From CAVVZJ01 sp963752755 (lineage in GTDB: Bacteria > Planctomycetota > Planctomycetia > Isosphaerales > Isosphaeraceae): a stretch of 64,000 nt of DNA. A model generated the notes under the pieces. It did not search any database, was not told where the DNA came from, and saw only the letters and a program-made list of their open reading frames with translations. The DNA is taken from NCBI GenBank assembly GCA_963752755.1, contig CAVVZJ010000003.1:806001-870000 (forward strand), read 5' to 3'. Each line of letters starts with the position of its first letter. The first letter of the stretch is position 1. Positions 9,085 to 20,217 of the stretch are shown piece by piece. The translations under genes and the position numbers were made by a program.

Positions 9085-10755
9085 ATGAAGGTCTTCGTGC
9101 TGGGGCTCGACGGGGCAACCTGGGATATCCTGGAGCCCCTGGCCCGAGAGGGGAAGTTGCCGAACCTGTCGGGATTGATGGAGAAGGGGGCATCGGGCAC
9201 GTTGAGCTCGATCTTCCCCCCGTTGAGTCCGGTGGCGTGGACGTCGGTGATGACGGGCAAGAACTCGGGTCAGCACGGCATCTTCGAGTTCCTCGAATAC
9301 GAGCATAATCCGCTGGGTGGTCGGGTCAATTCGTCGCGGGCGATCCAGTCGGACCTGGTCTGGGAGGTCGCCGGGAGGCACGGCAAGCGGACGGTCGCCG
9401 GCGCCGTGCCGATGAGCTACCCGCCCCGCCAGAGTCCCGGCTTCTTCCTGGGCGACTTCCTCAGCCCGCCCGGGGCGCCGGATTTCACGAGCGACCCGGA
9501 GGTTCTCAGGGACCTGGAGGCGCACCTCGGCGGACCGTATCGGCCGTGGTCCACGGCGGTCCACGACGGCGGGCACGAGGCGGAGGCCCTGGCGGAGCTG
9601 ACCGACTTCCTGGAGCATCACCTCAAGGCGGTGCGGTTCTTGATGGATCGTTGTGAGTGGGACTGCTTTATCTATGACCTGATGGCGACGGATCGGATTC
9701 AGCACGAGCTCTGGCATGCGTGGGAACCCTCGCACCGACTCGCGAAGGGGCGGGACCTGGCGAAGGTGCGGGAGGGGTTCATCGACTTCTGGAAGCGGCT
9801 GGATGACGGCATCGGGGCGATCGCGGACGCGTTGCCGAAGGATGCGGCGTTGATCCTGATGAGCGACCACGGGTTCGGGCCGATCGAGTGGTATGTGAAC
9901 TTCAACGTGTGGCTGCTGGAGCAGGGCTTCATCCAGTTGAAGGATTCGTTTTATGTGAAGCAGAAGCACTGGTTCTACCGGCGCGGGGTGACGCCGGAGT
10001 GGTTTTACGGCCTGATGGCCCGGTTCGGCGGGGCGCGGACGCGGGTGAGCCGGTTCGGCGGCAAGCAGTTGAGCGCGCTGGACCGGCTGGCGGACAAGGC
10101 GTTTCTGTCGAAGGAACATATCGACTGGTCGAAGACGAAGGCGTATGCCCAGGGTAACTTCGGTCAGATCTTCCTGAACCTGGAAGGGCGGCAGCCGCAG
10201 GGGTGCGTCAGGCCGGAGGACGCCCGCACGGTGCTGGAGGAGATCAAGGCGGGGCTCGGGGAATTGAAGCATCCGGAGACGGGGGCGCCGCTGGTCGAGC
10301 GGGTGTATGAGCCGGTCGATCTGTACCAAGGGCCGAACACGCACCTGGCACCCGACCTGACGGTCGTGCTGGGCGACTGGCGGTACCGGACGATCGGGCT
10401 CTACGACTTCACCACCCACAAGGTCATCTCCCCGGCCTTCGGGCCGACGGGCGATCATCGGATGGAAGGCGTCTTCGTGGCGGCCGGGCCGGCGTTCCGA
10501 CCAGGGGCGAAGCCAGACGGGGCGACCTTGATGGACGTGGCGCCGACGGTCTTGCGGTTGCTGGGAGTCCCTCGGCCGGTGGATCTGGATGGCCGGGTGC
10601 TGGACGAGGTGCTCGACCCGTCGGCCTTGCCGGTGGTCGCCGAGGCGAACGGCGAGACGGCGGGGACGAACGGACACGCCGCGCCGGCCTCGGGCTACAC
10701 CGAGGCGGAGGACGCCGCGATCCAGCAACGGCTGGCCGACCTGGGCTATTTGTGA
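9085..10755 (+). CDS. Alkaline-phosphatase-superfamily phosphodiesterase / nucleotide pyrophosphatase
   Basis: 556 residues from the ATG at 9085, which has a strong AGGAGG site just upstream; an earlier in-frame start at 9025 adds only unrelated sequence. The fold signature is clear: VLGLDGATWD (5-14) with the first metal aspartate, PLSPVAWTSVMTGKN with the Thr/Ser nucleophile region, MATDRIQHELWH, LMSDHGFGP and a C-terminal GDHRMEGVF supplying the remaining metal ligands. Such proteins hydrolyse phosphodiesters or pyrophosphates through two zinc ions. No signal peptide or membrane helix is seen, so it is probably cytoplasmic. The substrate cannot be told from sequence. Its 3' end overlaps the convergent STGPRT-module gene by 10 bases. 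Confidence 0.85.
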   Translation: MKVFVLGLDGATWDILEPLAREGKLPNLSGLMEKGASGTLSSIFPPLSPVAWTSVMTGKNSGQHGIFEFLEYEHNPLGGRVNSSRAIQSDLVWEVAGRHGKRTVAGAVPMSYPPRQSPGFFLGDFLSPPGAPDFTSDPEVLRDLEAHLGGPYRPWSTAVHDGGHEAEALAELTDFLEHHLKAVRFLMDRCEWDCFIYDLMATDRIQHELWHAWEPSHRLAKGRDLAKVREGFIDFWKRLDDGIGAIADALPKDAALILMSDHGFGPIEWYVNFNVWLLEQGFIQLKDSFYVKQKHWFYRRGVTPEWFYGLMARFGGARTRVSRFGGKQLSALDRLADKAFLSKEHIDWSKTKAYAQGNFGQIFLNLEGRQPQGCVRPEDARTVLEEIKAGLGELKHPETGAPLVERVYEPVDLYQGPNTHLAPDLTVVLGDWRYRTIGLYDFTTHKVISPAFGPTGDHRMEGVFVAAGPAFRPGAKPDGATLMDVAPTVLRLLGVPRPVDLDGRVLDEVLDPSALPVVAEANGETAGTNGHAAPASGYTEAEDAAIQQRLADLGYL

Positions 10756-12086
10756 GCGGAATCCGGCGGCCGGGCCGGGTCGTTCGCGGCAGACGGGGGG
10801 CGGGGCGAGGGCGTGTCGGCCGGGCGTTCCGGCGACTCGGTCGCGCCTTCGGGTCGGATTCTGGCGCCGGAGGGCTCGGACGGGGCGGGCTCCGTCGGCT
10901 GATCAACGTCGCTCGCGACGCGAGCCGTGACGGTCCGGTCGGGGGCCTTGGGTTCGTTCAGAAATCGGCAAGGTTTACCGGACTCACCCAGGTTGACGGG
11001 AGCCGATCGGGGCACGTCGGGCGGCGGATCGGTGGCGGCGGAAGGCTCCGCCGGGGAAGCGGGGCCGGCGGGGGGAAGGTCGGTCGGACCCTCACCCGGG
11101 GCCTCGCCCCGGCCCCAAGGGGGAAAAATCGGCTCCGGCTCCGCCTGGGCGAGGGTGGCCGCGAAGCGGGCAGGTGAGGGTTCCGGCTCGGGCGCGAAGA
11201 CCGGGGCCTCGGCCGGCTCCTGCTCGGGGAAGCGTCGCCGACGTTCGAGGTAGTTGAGGACGCGGAAGAGGCCCAGCTCGCTGGCGGTCTCGTAACGGCG
11301 CAGGAGGTTGCCCGGCTCGGAGTCGTCGAAGGCGGCGCGTTCGCGGGCGAGGAGGAGGGCCTCGGGGGAAGCGATCTCGTCGCGGAGGCGGCGGCGTTGT
11401 TCGTCCAGCCGTTCGCGACGTGCGGCGATCATCTCGGCCAGGGCCGCGCGGGCATAGGCGCGGCGGGCTCGGTCGTGCTCCGACTCGGGCGGCGGCGGCG
11501 GGGCGGGGTGGAGGGCGAGCAGCTCGGGGGGTAGGGTCGAGGGCGTCGGCTGGTCGGGCGAGGGGGGCGGCAGGGCGTCACGGCCGAGGAGCACCAGCTC
11601 GACGGGTCGCGGGTCGCCCGGCTCGAACGGTCCGAGCAGGGCGCCGAGGTCCCTGAGGTCGTCGCGGTCGAGCCAGCCGCGCCACTCCAGCAAGGCGGCC
11701 AGCCGGTGCAGCAGCCTCATGGCCGACTCGATTCGCCCGAGCCGTTCGAGCCGCTCGGGCGCGAAGTCGGCCTCGGCCTGCTGGACCTGGGACAGGACGC
11801 GGGCCGCATCGACGCGGGTGGTGCGGTCAAGCTTCACCGAGTGCAGGGCCGCCCGGCTGATCAGGTACTCTTCGAGCGCATTGCGCGGGCCGAGACACTC
11901 GCCCCAGGCCGCGATCCGCTCGCGGAGCCGGGCCTCGTCCTCCGGCGGCAAGACGACCCCCTCGCCGGCCAGGCCGTGGCGGAGGGCATTGCGACGCGAC
12001 CGCACCTTGCCCTCGTCGGTCCTGGGTCCAGTGCTTTTTTTGGCATTTTCCCGATTGGCCAGAATGCGGGCTTCGCTGGTGGCCAT
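10746..12086 (-). CDS. STGPRT-module protein of unknown function
   Basis: 446 residues. The N-terminus carries the module 'ILANRENAKKSTGPRT' followed by 'GKVRSRRNALRHGL' (about 7-39), which I recognise from many hypothetical proteins in planctomycetes and other bacteria but for which I know no function. The middle (60-250) is Arg/Glu/Leu-rich and probably helical, with 'HRLAALLEWRGW' and an Arg-rich stretch 'AARRERLDEQRRRLRDEIAS'. The last 130 residues are Pro/Ala/Glu-rich and likely disordered. The basic N-terminal motif suggests nucleic-acid contact, but this is only inference. It is monocistronic and convergent with the phosphodiesterase. Confidence 0.7.
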   Translation of the reverse strand: MATSEARILANRENAKKSTGPRTDEGKVRSRRNALRHGLAGEGVVLPPEDEARLRERIAAWGECLGPRNALEEYLISRAALHSVKLDRTTRVDAARVLSQVQQAEADFAPERLERLGRIESAMRLLHRLAALLEWRGWLDRDDLRDLGALLGPFEPGDPRPVELVLLGRDALPPPSPDQPTPSTLPPELLALHPAPPPPPESEHDRARRAYARAALAEMIAARRERLDEQRRRLRDEIASPEALLLARERAAFDDSEPGNLLRRYETASELGLFRVLNYLERRRRFPEQEPAEAPVFAPEPEPSPARFAATLAQAEPEPIFPPWGRGEAPGEGPTDLPPAGPASPAEPSAATDPPPDVPRSAPVNLGESGKPCRFLNEPKAPDRTVTARVASDVDQPTEPAPSEPSGARIRPEGATESPERPADTPSPRPPSAANDPARPPDSAHK

Positions 12087-12512
12087 GCTGCGGTCTCCGG
12101 TTGCAACGTCGGTCGGGACCGATTCGCCCCGCGCTGGGCCTTCGTCGCCCGTCGGCGGAGGGACGGAGGCACTCCGTCCGCCTGGATTGTCGCAAGTCGA
12201 CGGCCAAAATCAACGGGGGATACGCCTTATTTTGGGAAGTTGCAGGACAGGCGCCTGGCTCGGCCGTCGGGCCGCTCCCAAAGTCCCCGAAAGTCTCTTC
12301 AGATTCTTGTTGATCAAGGCTGTGGGCGGGCTTACAATTGTGTCAGTTGCATTGGCGTAAGCAGCCGTGAAGTCTTGATCACCGGCACTCATCCGGGTGG
12401 ACAGACGGAACCTCCATCCGGCCGGAGAACGGGGCGCGAAGCCACAAGGAAGCCCCCCAGGGTCGCGCCGATCGCCGCGAGAGCGAGCAGTCCGAGCAGA
12501 AAGGGGCACATC
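12087..12512. other. Divergent intergenic region with a candidate plus-strand promoter
   Basis: 426 bases between the STGPRT gene (minus) and the small-protein/lipase cassette (plus). The best element is a sigma70-like promoter at 12310-12338 (separate entry), giving a leader of about 170 bases before the ATG at 12513. No small RNA or further gene was recognised. Confidence 0.5.
12310..12338 (+). promoter_or_regulatory. Candidate sigma70-type promoter of the lipase/Trypco2-like cassette
   Basis: TTGATC (12310-12315, 4 of 6 matches to TTGACA), a 17-base spacer, and TACAAT (12333-12338, 5 of 6 matches to TATAAT). The region is AT-rich relative to its surroundings. It would start a transcript near 12345 reading into the small gene at 12513. 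Confidence 0.5.
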
Positions 12513-12887
12513 ATGCAACCACTCGTGATGTTCGGTGCTTCGCCGTCGGTATTCGCGAGGATCGTGGAAGGACTGAACAATCTTCAACGGGTCGAGACCG
12601 CGCTCGGCGAGGTCGCCTCGGCGGGTCACGTTGCGTTCCAGAACGGCCAACAATTGCTCACCGACGTGCAGCGGCTCACGTCGGCGATGGGCCATTCCGC
12701 TCCGGGCGTCCAGGTTGGCCCGGCCCCGCAGGCCCCGGCTCCTTCGCCGGTGACGCTCTATGGGTGGGCTTGGGACCAGGCGTTGTCTTGCTACCGCCCG
12801 GCCCGTTGGACGTCCCAGGGCCACGGCTGGTTTGTCCAGTGGGCGGCGAACTGGGACCCCCGCTACGGATGGTTGTTCACCGGTTGA
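12513..12887 (+). CDS. Small hypothetical protein
   Basis: 124 residues, starting MQPLVMFGASPSVF. ATG at 12513 is preceded by an AAGGGG site 8 bases upstream. Residues 15-60 look amphipathic helical ('RIVEGLNNLQRVETAL', 'LLTDVQRLTSAM'). A Pro/Ala linker (66-78) leads to a Trp/Tyr-rich end with repeated aromatic pairs ('YGWAWDQALSCYRPARW', 'GWFVQWAANWDPRYGWLF'). No family was recognised. It stands 114 bases before the lipase gene, downstream of a good promoter, so it may belong to the same cassette. Confidence 0.6.
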   Translation: MQPLVMFGASPSVFARIVEGLNNLQRVETALGEVASAGHVAFQNGQQLLTDVQRLTSAMGHSAPGVQVGPAPQAPAPSPVTLYGWAWDQALSCYRPARWTSQGHGWFVQWAANWDPRYGWLFTG

Positions 12888-13001
12888 CTTCATCGGCGTT
12901 CCCGGAACCGTGAGACCGCGACTCCCGGGCGGGGCCAGGCCGACGGCGGCCATCGTCCCTCGGCGGCGTCGTGGGACCGACATGAGACGGAGGATCTGGA
13001 A

Positions 13002-14180
13002 ATGGAACCGAGATGCCCTCGGTGCGGATTCGCCTATGCCTGGAACGGCACGGCCTGCGGACACTGCCATCTTGGAGAGGGTCCGGGGACCGAGGCCGGG
13101 TCGTCGCGCGGCCTGCGCGTCCGGGCCACCGAGCCGGTCGCCGAATTCAGCGTCAAGCGTGCCTACCAGCTCGCGCAGTTCTCCGATGCCACGTACAAGG
13201 ATGAGAACAAGCTGGATTCCCGAACGTTGAAGGTCGATTTCGTCGATTACCTCCAATTCGACCCCTTCGTCGATTCGGGTCCGCTGGGGGTGGCGGCCAT
13301 CATCGGGGGCAACAAGAAGAACCTGATCCTGGCCTTCCGGGGGACCGTGATGGAGGTCAGGAACTGGAAGCAGTTGCTGCTGATGGCCGCGAACTGGCTC
13401 GTGAACCTGGCGTGCGACCAGGTCGAGCACGAGCGACACAGCTGTCGCATCCACCGTGGCTTCAGCCACGCCATCGACAACATCCGGGACCAGATCGACG
13501 ACGCCGTCCGCTCGCGGTTGCGCCCCGGGCAGCGGTTCTGGATCACTGGCCATAGCCTGGGAGGCGCGCTGGCCAACCTCACGGCGAATGAGTTCTGTGC
13601 CGCAGGTCGGGTGGAGGTCGCGGGCACGTACACCTTCGGAGCCCCCCGCGTGGGGGATGCCGCCTTCGCCGAGTCGTGCCGGACGCCGCACTATCGAATC
13701 GAGAATCGCCACGACTTCGTCCCGCACATCCCGCCGCCACCGAGCCTGGTCGGGCTCGGGAGGATGATCGTTGAAGAGCCGCTAAACGCGCTCCAGGAGT
13801 TGATCGATCAAGGATTCGTCCTGGCCGCGAAGCTCGACAAGGAGTTTGCCCGGGCCTTGCACGAGTTCCTCAAGACCTTCACCCGAGCGATCCGCCGATT
13901 CACCGAACTCGAATACAAGCACGCAGGGAGCCTGAGGTTTTTCGACCCCGACGACGACTTCATCGACCTCGACAGGCCCATCGAGCCCCCCGAGTGGCTC
14001 GGCTGGCTGCTCGACGAAGACGACCTCCGACAATTCGCCCAGTTCACGCTGGACCTGTACCGGCTCGTGACGTTCCTGGGCCAGTTGGTCCGCGACCTGG
14101 AGTGCCTCGATTTCAGTTTTCTGTCCGATCACAAGATGTGCAATTACCTCTCGAAACTCGAGCGCCTCCAGGAGGCATGA
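13002..14180 (+). CDS. Class 3 lipase with N-terminal zinc ribbon
   Basis: 392 residues. A four-cysteine zinc ribbon opens the protein (C5, C8, C19, C22), followed by an alpha/beta-hydrolase of the class 3 lipase family (Pfam Lipase_3). The nucleophile elbow is GHSLGGALA with Ser185; the probable acid is Asp238 in NRHDFVPHIPP and the probable base His307 in YKHAGSLRFF, so the triad looks complete. 'LILAFRGT' forms the oxyanion-side strand. The C-terminal 85 residues are acidic and helical. There is no signal peptide, and the cytosolic-type zinc ribbon argues against secretion, so an intracellular lipase acting on the cell's own membrane is possible. The gene overlaps the next by 4 bases (ATGA), so they are translated together. 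Confidence 0.88.
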   Translation: MEPRCPRCGFAYAWNGTACGHCHLGEGPGTEAGSSRGLRVRATEPVAEFSVKRAYQLAQFSDATYKDENKLDSRTLKVDFVDYLQFDPFVDSGPLGVAAIIGGNKKNLILAFRGTVMEVRNWKQLLLMAANWLVNLACDQVEHERHSCRIHRGFSHAIDNIRDQIDDAVRSRLRPGQRFWITGHSLGGALANLTANEFCAAGRVEVAGTYTFGAPRVGDAAFAESCRTPHYRIENRHDFVPHIPPPPSLVGLGRMIVEEPLNALQELIDQGFVLAAKLDKEFARALHEFLKTFTRAIRRFTELEYKHAGSLRFFDPDDDFIDLDRPIEPPEWLGWLLDEDDLRQFAQFTLDLYRLVTFLGQLVRDLECLDFSFLSDHKMCNYLSKLERLQEA

Positions 14181-14926
14181 GCCGAGGATCGGCCCTCGAT
14201 CGCGACGCACCCGCTCGGCGGCGTCCGGCCGGCCGTGGGCAAGCGCTGTCGTTCCCGGTGGATGGCCAGACCAGGCTCTCGTTCCAGGAGAGGGTGAGGC
14301 ATCAAAAAATGGAAGAAATCGGAATCCCCGACTTCATCACGCTCGTCGCCACCCAGATCCGGGAGGCGATGCGCCGCTTCAAGAGCACGGGGGACGCCCC
14401 CTTGCTCCATCTGACCGGCCTGCATCTCCACATCGCCTTCACGGCGGAGAAGTCCTCGGAGATGGAGAAGGGCATCGAACTGAAGCCCTGGATCGTTTCG
14501 GCGAAGGGAGGTAAATCCGACAGGCAAGGCCAACAGATCGTGCACGCCGTGACGCTGGACATGGCGGCGAGCATCGTCGAGGAAGTCCCCCCTCCCTTCC
14601 TGGCACGCGAGCTCCAACCGGTGGATTTCCCGCTCGTGCTGGAAACCGCACGCCAACTGAGGGACCTGTACCAGATCTTCGTCTATGGGGGCGGGCCGGA
14701 TGGGGAACTCGTGCCTCCCTTCACGATTCTCTGGCGCACGTCGAACTTGAGGATCGAGATCCGTAAAAGGTTGGCCAAGCACCTTCTTCAGAATATCGAC
14801 ACGCTGAATTCGATCGAGGACATGGCGAACCTCTACGAAGGGGCGATGGAGGACTTAACCTTCGTTCCGATCCCATCGTCCGCACCGCCTCCCCTGGCCG
14901 CATCGCCGATCGTCGGGTTCCGATAG
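14177..14926 (+). CDS. Trypco2-like domain protein coupled to the lipase
   Basis: 249 residues from the ATG overlapping the lipase stop (ATGA); a later start at 14309 with a GAGG site is an alternative. Residues about 50-130 resemble the trypsin-co-occurring domain 2 (Trypco2) described in NTPase- and protease-centred conflict systems: 'IPDFITLVATQIREAM', a two-strand segment 'LHLTGLHLHIAFTAE', then 'KPWIVSAKGGKSD' and a final 'HAVTLDMA' strand. The C-terminal half is helical with 'ETARQLRDLYQIFVYGG' and 'RIEIRKRLAKHLLQNIDTL' and matches no family I know. The tight coupling suggests a regulator, adaptor or sensor for the lipase. The domain call is from memory of the pattern, not a search. Confidence 0.6.
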   Translation: MSRGSALDRDAPARRRPAGRGQALSFPVDGQTRLSFQERVRHQKMEEIGIPDFITLVATQIREAMRRFKSTGDAPLLHLTGLHLHIAFTAEKSSEMEKGIELKPWIVSAKGGKSDRQGQQIVHAVTLDMAASIVEEVPPPFLARELQPVDFPLVLETARQLRDLYQIFVYGGGPDGELVPPFTILWRTSNLRIEIRKRLAKHLLQNIDTLNSIEDMANLYEGAMEDLTFVPIPSSAPPPLAASPIVGFR

Positions 14927-14980
14927 CCTGCGGGCGGGTGTCCCACAGCTCCGAACGCGACGCTTCCGGGCCATCCGGTA

Positions 14981-15280
14981 TCACTTGCCGGCGAGTTCGA
15001 GCCAGCCGCGGGTGAGGTAGTCGTTGAGGGTGAGTGTGAACATGATCGCCAGCCAGAAGAACGCGGCGCTGGAGAAAATCCAGGTGAGGGGGCTGCTGAA
15101 GCGGACGTGCATGAAGTAGAGGATGATCAGCAGCGCCTTGATCGTGGCGATCAGCATGGCGATGGCCAGGCCGAGGGAGCCGAGGTCGAGGAAGGCGATG
15201 GCGATGGTCAGGACCAGGAGGACCATCAAGGCGAGGAAGATGATCAGGTTCGTGCGGACCGAGATGACGTGCTGGCTCAT
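14981..15280 (-). CDS. coxD: Cytochrome c oxidase subunit IV (caa3-type, CoxD/CtaF-like)
   Basis: 99 residues with three hydrophobic helices (about 11-30, 37-56, 66-85) and the 'IATIKALLIILYFMHVRFSS' signature of prokaryotic subunit IV (COX4_pro). It assembles with subunits I-III in the cytoplasmic membrane. It is the last gene of the respiratory operon, 27 bases after coxC. The downstream 54 bases separate it from the convergent Trypco2-like gene. Confidence 0.9.
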   Translation of the reverse strand: MSQHVISVRTNLIIFLALMVLLVLTIAIAFLDLGSLGLAIAMLIATIKALLIILYFMHVRFSSPLTWIFSSAAFFWLAIMFTLTLNDYLTRGWLELAGK

Positions 15281-15307
15281 GGCGTCGGACCGGCTCCGGG
15301 AACGGGG

Positions 15308-17771
<2,464 letters not shown>

Positions 17772-17775
<4 letters not shown>

Positions 17776-18805
17776 TGCTGCGGCCCCCCTGACGGCGGCG
17801 ACTGCTCGGCCGTGCCTCGGGCACGGGCCTCCGTCATCGCCGCGGATTCGGTCTCCGCGGCCGACGCCCCGATCGACTTGATGTAGGCGATGATCTTGAG
17901 CAGGTCTTCCTCGCTGATGGCCCTTGAACGAGGGCATGATCGGCTCGTAGCCGGCGACGACCTGCGACTTGGGCAGCAGGATCGAGTCGCGGATGTAGCG
18001 GTCGTCGGCCGGGACGAAGTGGACCTGGTTCTCGGCCCTCCTGATCGGCACGGGCTTGCCGTAGACGCCTTCGAGCCGAGGGGCCTGGACCTTCTGGCTC
18101 GCCCCGTGGCAGCCGGCGCAGTGGTACTGGACGAAGAGGCGTTCGCCCTCCCTGGCCATCGTGGTGGCCGGCCCCTTCGCGGAGCCAGCGCTCGTAGTCG
18201 GCCGGCTCCATCACGTGGACCCAGCCGCTCATGACCGAGTGGTCCGTGCCGCAATACTCGGCGCAGAACAGGTGGTAGGTGCCGACCTTGGTCGGCCGGA
18301 ACCAGAGCGGTCGTGTAGCGGCCGGGGAGGACGTCCTGCTTCACCCGGAACGCCGGGATGAAGAAGCTGTGGATGACGTCCTGCGAGGTCATCTTCAGCT
18401 TGACGGCCTGGCCGACCGGGACGTGCAGCTCGTTGATCTCCTTCTCGCCCTCGGGGTGCTGGAGCTTCCACATCCACTGCTTGCCGACGACGGGGAATTC
18501 GACGGCGTCGGCCGGGGGCGAGTAGATCTCGAAGAAGACGATCGTGGCCCAGACGAACATGACCGCCGCGATCAAAGCGGGATGCCGATCCAGATGGCCT
18601 CGATGAGGTTGTGGTGGCCGGGCGGGTTCTCCCGGTTGACCCGATGCCCGCGGCGGTAGCGGATCATCAGGTAAACGACGAGGAAGAGGACGAAGAACGT
18701 GAAGAAGAGGAGCACCCCGGTCTCGAAGAGCATGACCGCATCGACCTTGGCGGCCGTGGTGCTGGCCTGGTCGGGGACCAGGGGGAAATTCCAGAATTTG
18801 CCCAT
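17772..18805 (-). CDS. coxB: Cytochrome c oxidase subunit II fused to cytochrome c (caa3 type; frameshifted)
   Basis: Starts MGKFWNFPLVPDQAST at 18805 and has two N-terminal helices ('LLFFTFFVLFLVVYLMI' and 'MIAAVMFVWATIVFF'). The cupredoxin domain has 'GKQWMWKLQHPEG', 'VIHSFFIPAFRVKQD', and the CuA site CAEYCGTDHSVM followed by 'SGWVHVME'. A C-terminal class I cytochrome c carries CAGCH and a distal-Met segment 'YEPIMPSFKG'. This CuA plus haem c fusion defines caa3 oxidases. Frame shifts are apparent near 18573, 18305, 18175 and 17925; the same residues resume in another frame each time. The protein should be anchored with its redox domains outside, receiving electrons from ACIII. Confidence 0.85.
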
Positions 18806-18809
18806 GGGA

Positions 18810-19688
18810 TCAGGGGTTCCGTGCTTCGAGGGTCGCGGCGGCTTCGGGTTCGCCTTCGGGGTCGCGCCGGCAGGAACGGCCGAGGCGCTCGCGGACGAGC
18901 AGGGTGACGATCAGGGTGGTCATGCCGAGCAGCGTGAGCACGCCGAAGGCGCGGAGCACGCTCATGACGGTCAGCGTGTACTTGCCGGTGGCCGGGTCGT
19001 AGTCGTAGCAGAGCAGGAGCAGGGACGCGATCGGCGAGCCGACCTTGCGGGCGCCGGCGGCATCGAGGGCATCCTTGAGGTTGCGGGGCGGGATGTCGAT
19101 GCCGAAGAAGTATTGAGAGATCGTGCCGTCGGGGGTGAGCAGGGTGAAGCCGGCGGCGTGGGCGAACTGCCTGGATTCGGGGTTGTAGGTGTAGCGGAAG
19201 CCGACGGCGGTGGCGAGGCGGTCGATGGCGTCCTGGTCGGGGGTGGTGAGGAAGTGCCAGCCGGAGGCGGCCTGGGGGCGACCGTAGTGGTCGATGTAGG
19301 TGGCCTTCTTCTTCGAGGCGAGGTCGGGGCCTTCGGTCGGGTCGATGCTGACGGTGACGATTTCGAAGCCCTGGCCGGGGGTCATCGTGAGGGGCTTGAT
19401 GCTGCGGGCGAGGCCCTGGAGGACCTGGCCGCAGAGCATCGGGCAGCGGTAATAGACGAGGGTGAGGATCACGGGGCGCTGGCCGAAGTATTCGGCCAGC
19501 CGGACCTCGCGGCCGGCCTCGTCGCGGAGGGTCAGGTCGAGGGGGACCTTCTGGCCGAGGTGCTGGTCGAAGCCGACGGCCCGCGTGACGGTGCCGGGCT
19601 CGGGGCGGTACGGCTGGCGCTGGGCGAGCGCGGAGGCCGGGAGCAAGGCCAGGATCAGGAATAAGAAATGGCAGATGACCGATTTCAT
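18810..19688 (-). CDS. Sco1/SenC-family copper chaperone
   Basis: 292 residues with a signal peptide (to about 22), a thioredoxin-like domain with the copper-binding pair CPMLC (C82, C86) and the third ligand His177 in QFAHAAGF, and a C-terminal helix (about 245-265, 'VLTLLGMTTLIVTLLV') that would anchor it. Sco proteins deliver copper to or reduce the CuA centre of subunit II. Placement directly ahead of coxB (4-base gap) in the operon fits this role. The frame is clean, unlike its coxBA neighbours. Confidence 0.92.
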   Translation of the reverse strand: MKSVICHFLFLILALLPASALAQRQPYRPEPGTVTRAVGFDQHLGQKVPLDLTLRDEAGREVRLAEYFGQRPVILTLVYYRCPMLCGQVLQGLARSIKPLTMTPGQGFEIVTVSIDPTEGPDLASKKKATYIDHYGRPQAASGWHFLTTPDQDAIDRLATAVGFRYTYNPESRQFAHAAGFTLLTPDGTISQYFFGIDIPPRNLKDALDAAGARKVGSPIASLLLLCYDYDPATGKYTLTVMSVLRAFGVLTLLGMTTLIVTLLVRERLGRSCRRDPEGEPEAAATLEARNP

Positions 19689-19689
19689 A

Positions 19690-20214
19690 TTAAGGGGCCT
19701 GTTGGGATTCGGCCTTCGATGCGGGGCGGTCGTCCGACGGCGACTCCGAATCCGACTCCGGCCGGAGGGGAGGGCCGGGGAGGTTGGAGGCGGGGGGTGG
19801 GACCTTGGGGAGCCCGCGTTCGACGAGCAGGTCGATGGCGCGTTTGATCGGGATGCGGGCGACCTTCCGGGGCTCGACCCAGCCGTAGTTGTTCAGGCGG
19901 ATGTCCTCGGCACGGCTGTAGGTCTCCATATCGCGGGCGGGGTTGTCCTGGAGCCGGGGACCGGGGTACTGGCCGACCATCTCGTCGAAGAGTTCGGGGC
20001 GGCGGACCTTGACCTTCTCTTCCTCGGAGTGGAAGAAGGTCATCCAGGCGCCGAGGCCGAGCTGAGCCAGGACGATCACCAAAGTCAGGATGAAGGCGAA
20101 CCAGAGGATGCCGCGGATGCTGGCGTCGCGGCGCTCGTGGTCGTGAACGTGCCGGGTCGAGGTGGACTGCGGTGTGATGTCCGAGCCGGGCCGGGGTGTA
20201 GGGGTGTGTTCCAT
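19690..20214 (-). CDS. Single-helix membrane protein of the ACIII-caa3 operon
   Basis: 174 residues. A His-rich N-terminus ('STRHVHDHERRD', about 18-29) precedes one hydrophobic helix (about 35-58, 'ILWFAFILTLVIVLAQLGLG') and an outer segment with 'QDNPARDMETYSRAEDIRLNNYGWVEP' split features: short Asp/Arg motifs and 'IPIKRAIDLLVERGLP'. The last 40 residues are Pro/Ser-rich. It lies between actF (3 bases) and sco (1 base). No family name is known to me; the His-rich cytoplasmic end and the operon position suggest an assembly or accessory subunit of the oxidase supercomplex. Confidence 0.75.
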   Translation of the reverse strand: MEHTPTPRPGSDITPQSTSTRHVHDHERRDASIRGILWFAFILTLVIVLAQLGLGAWMTFFHSEEEKVKVRRPELFDEMVGQYPGPRLQDNPARDMETYSRAEDIRLNNYGWVEPRKVARIPIKRAIDLLVERGLPKVPPPASNLPGPPLRPESDSESPSDDRPASKAESQQAP

Positions 20215-20217
20215 GGG

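Noticed and set aside
8770..10728. 652-codon minus-strand open frame opposite the phosphodiesterase
   Set aside because: Composition is Arg/Pro/His-biased with no motif, while the plus strand encodes a well-conserved enzyme with a strong ribosome-binding site.
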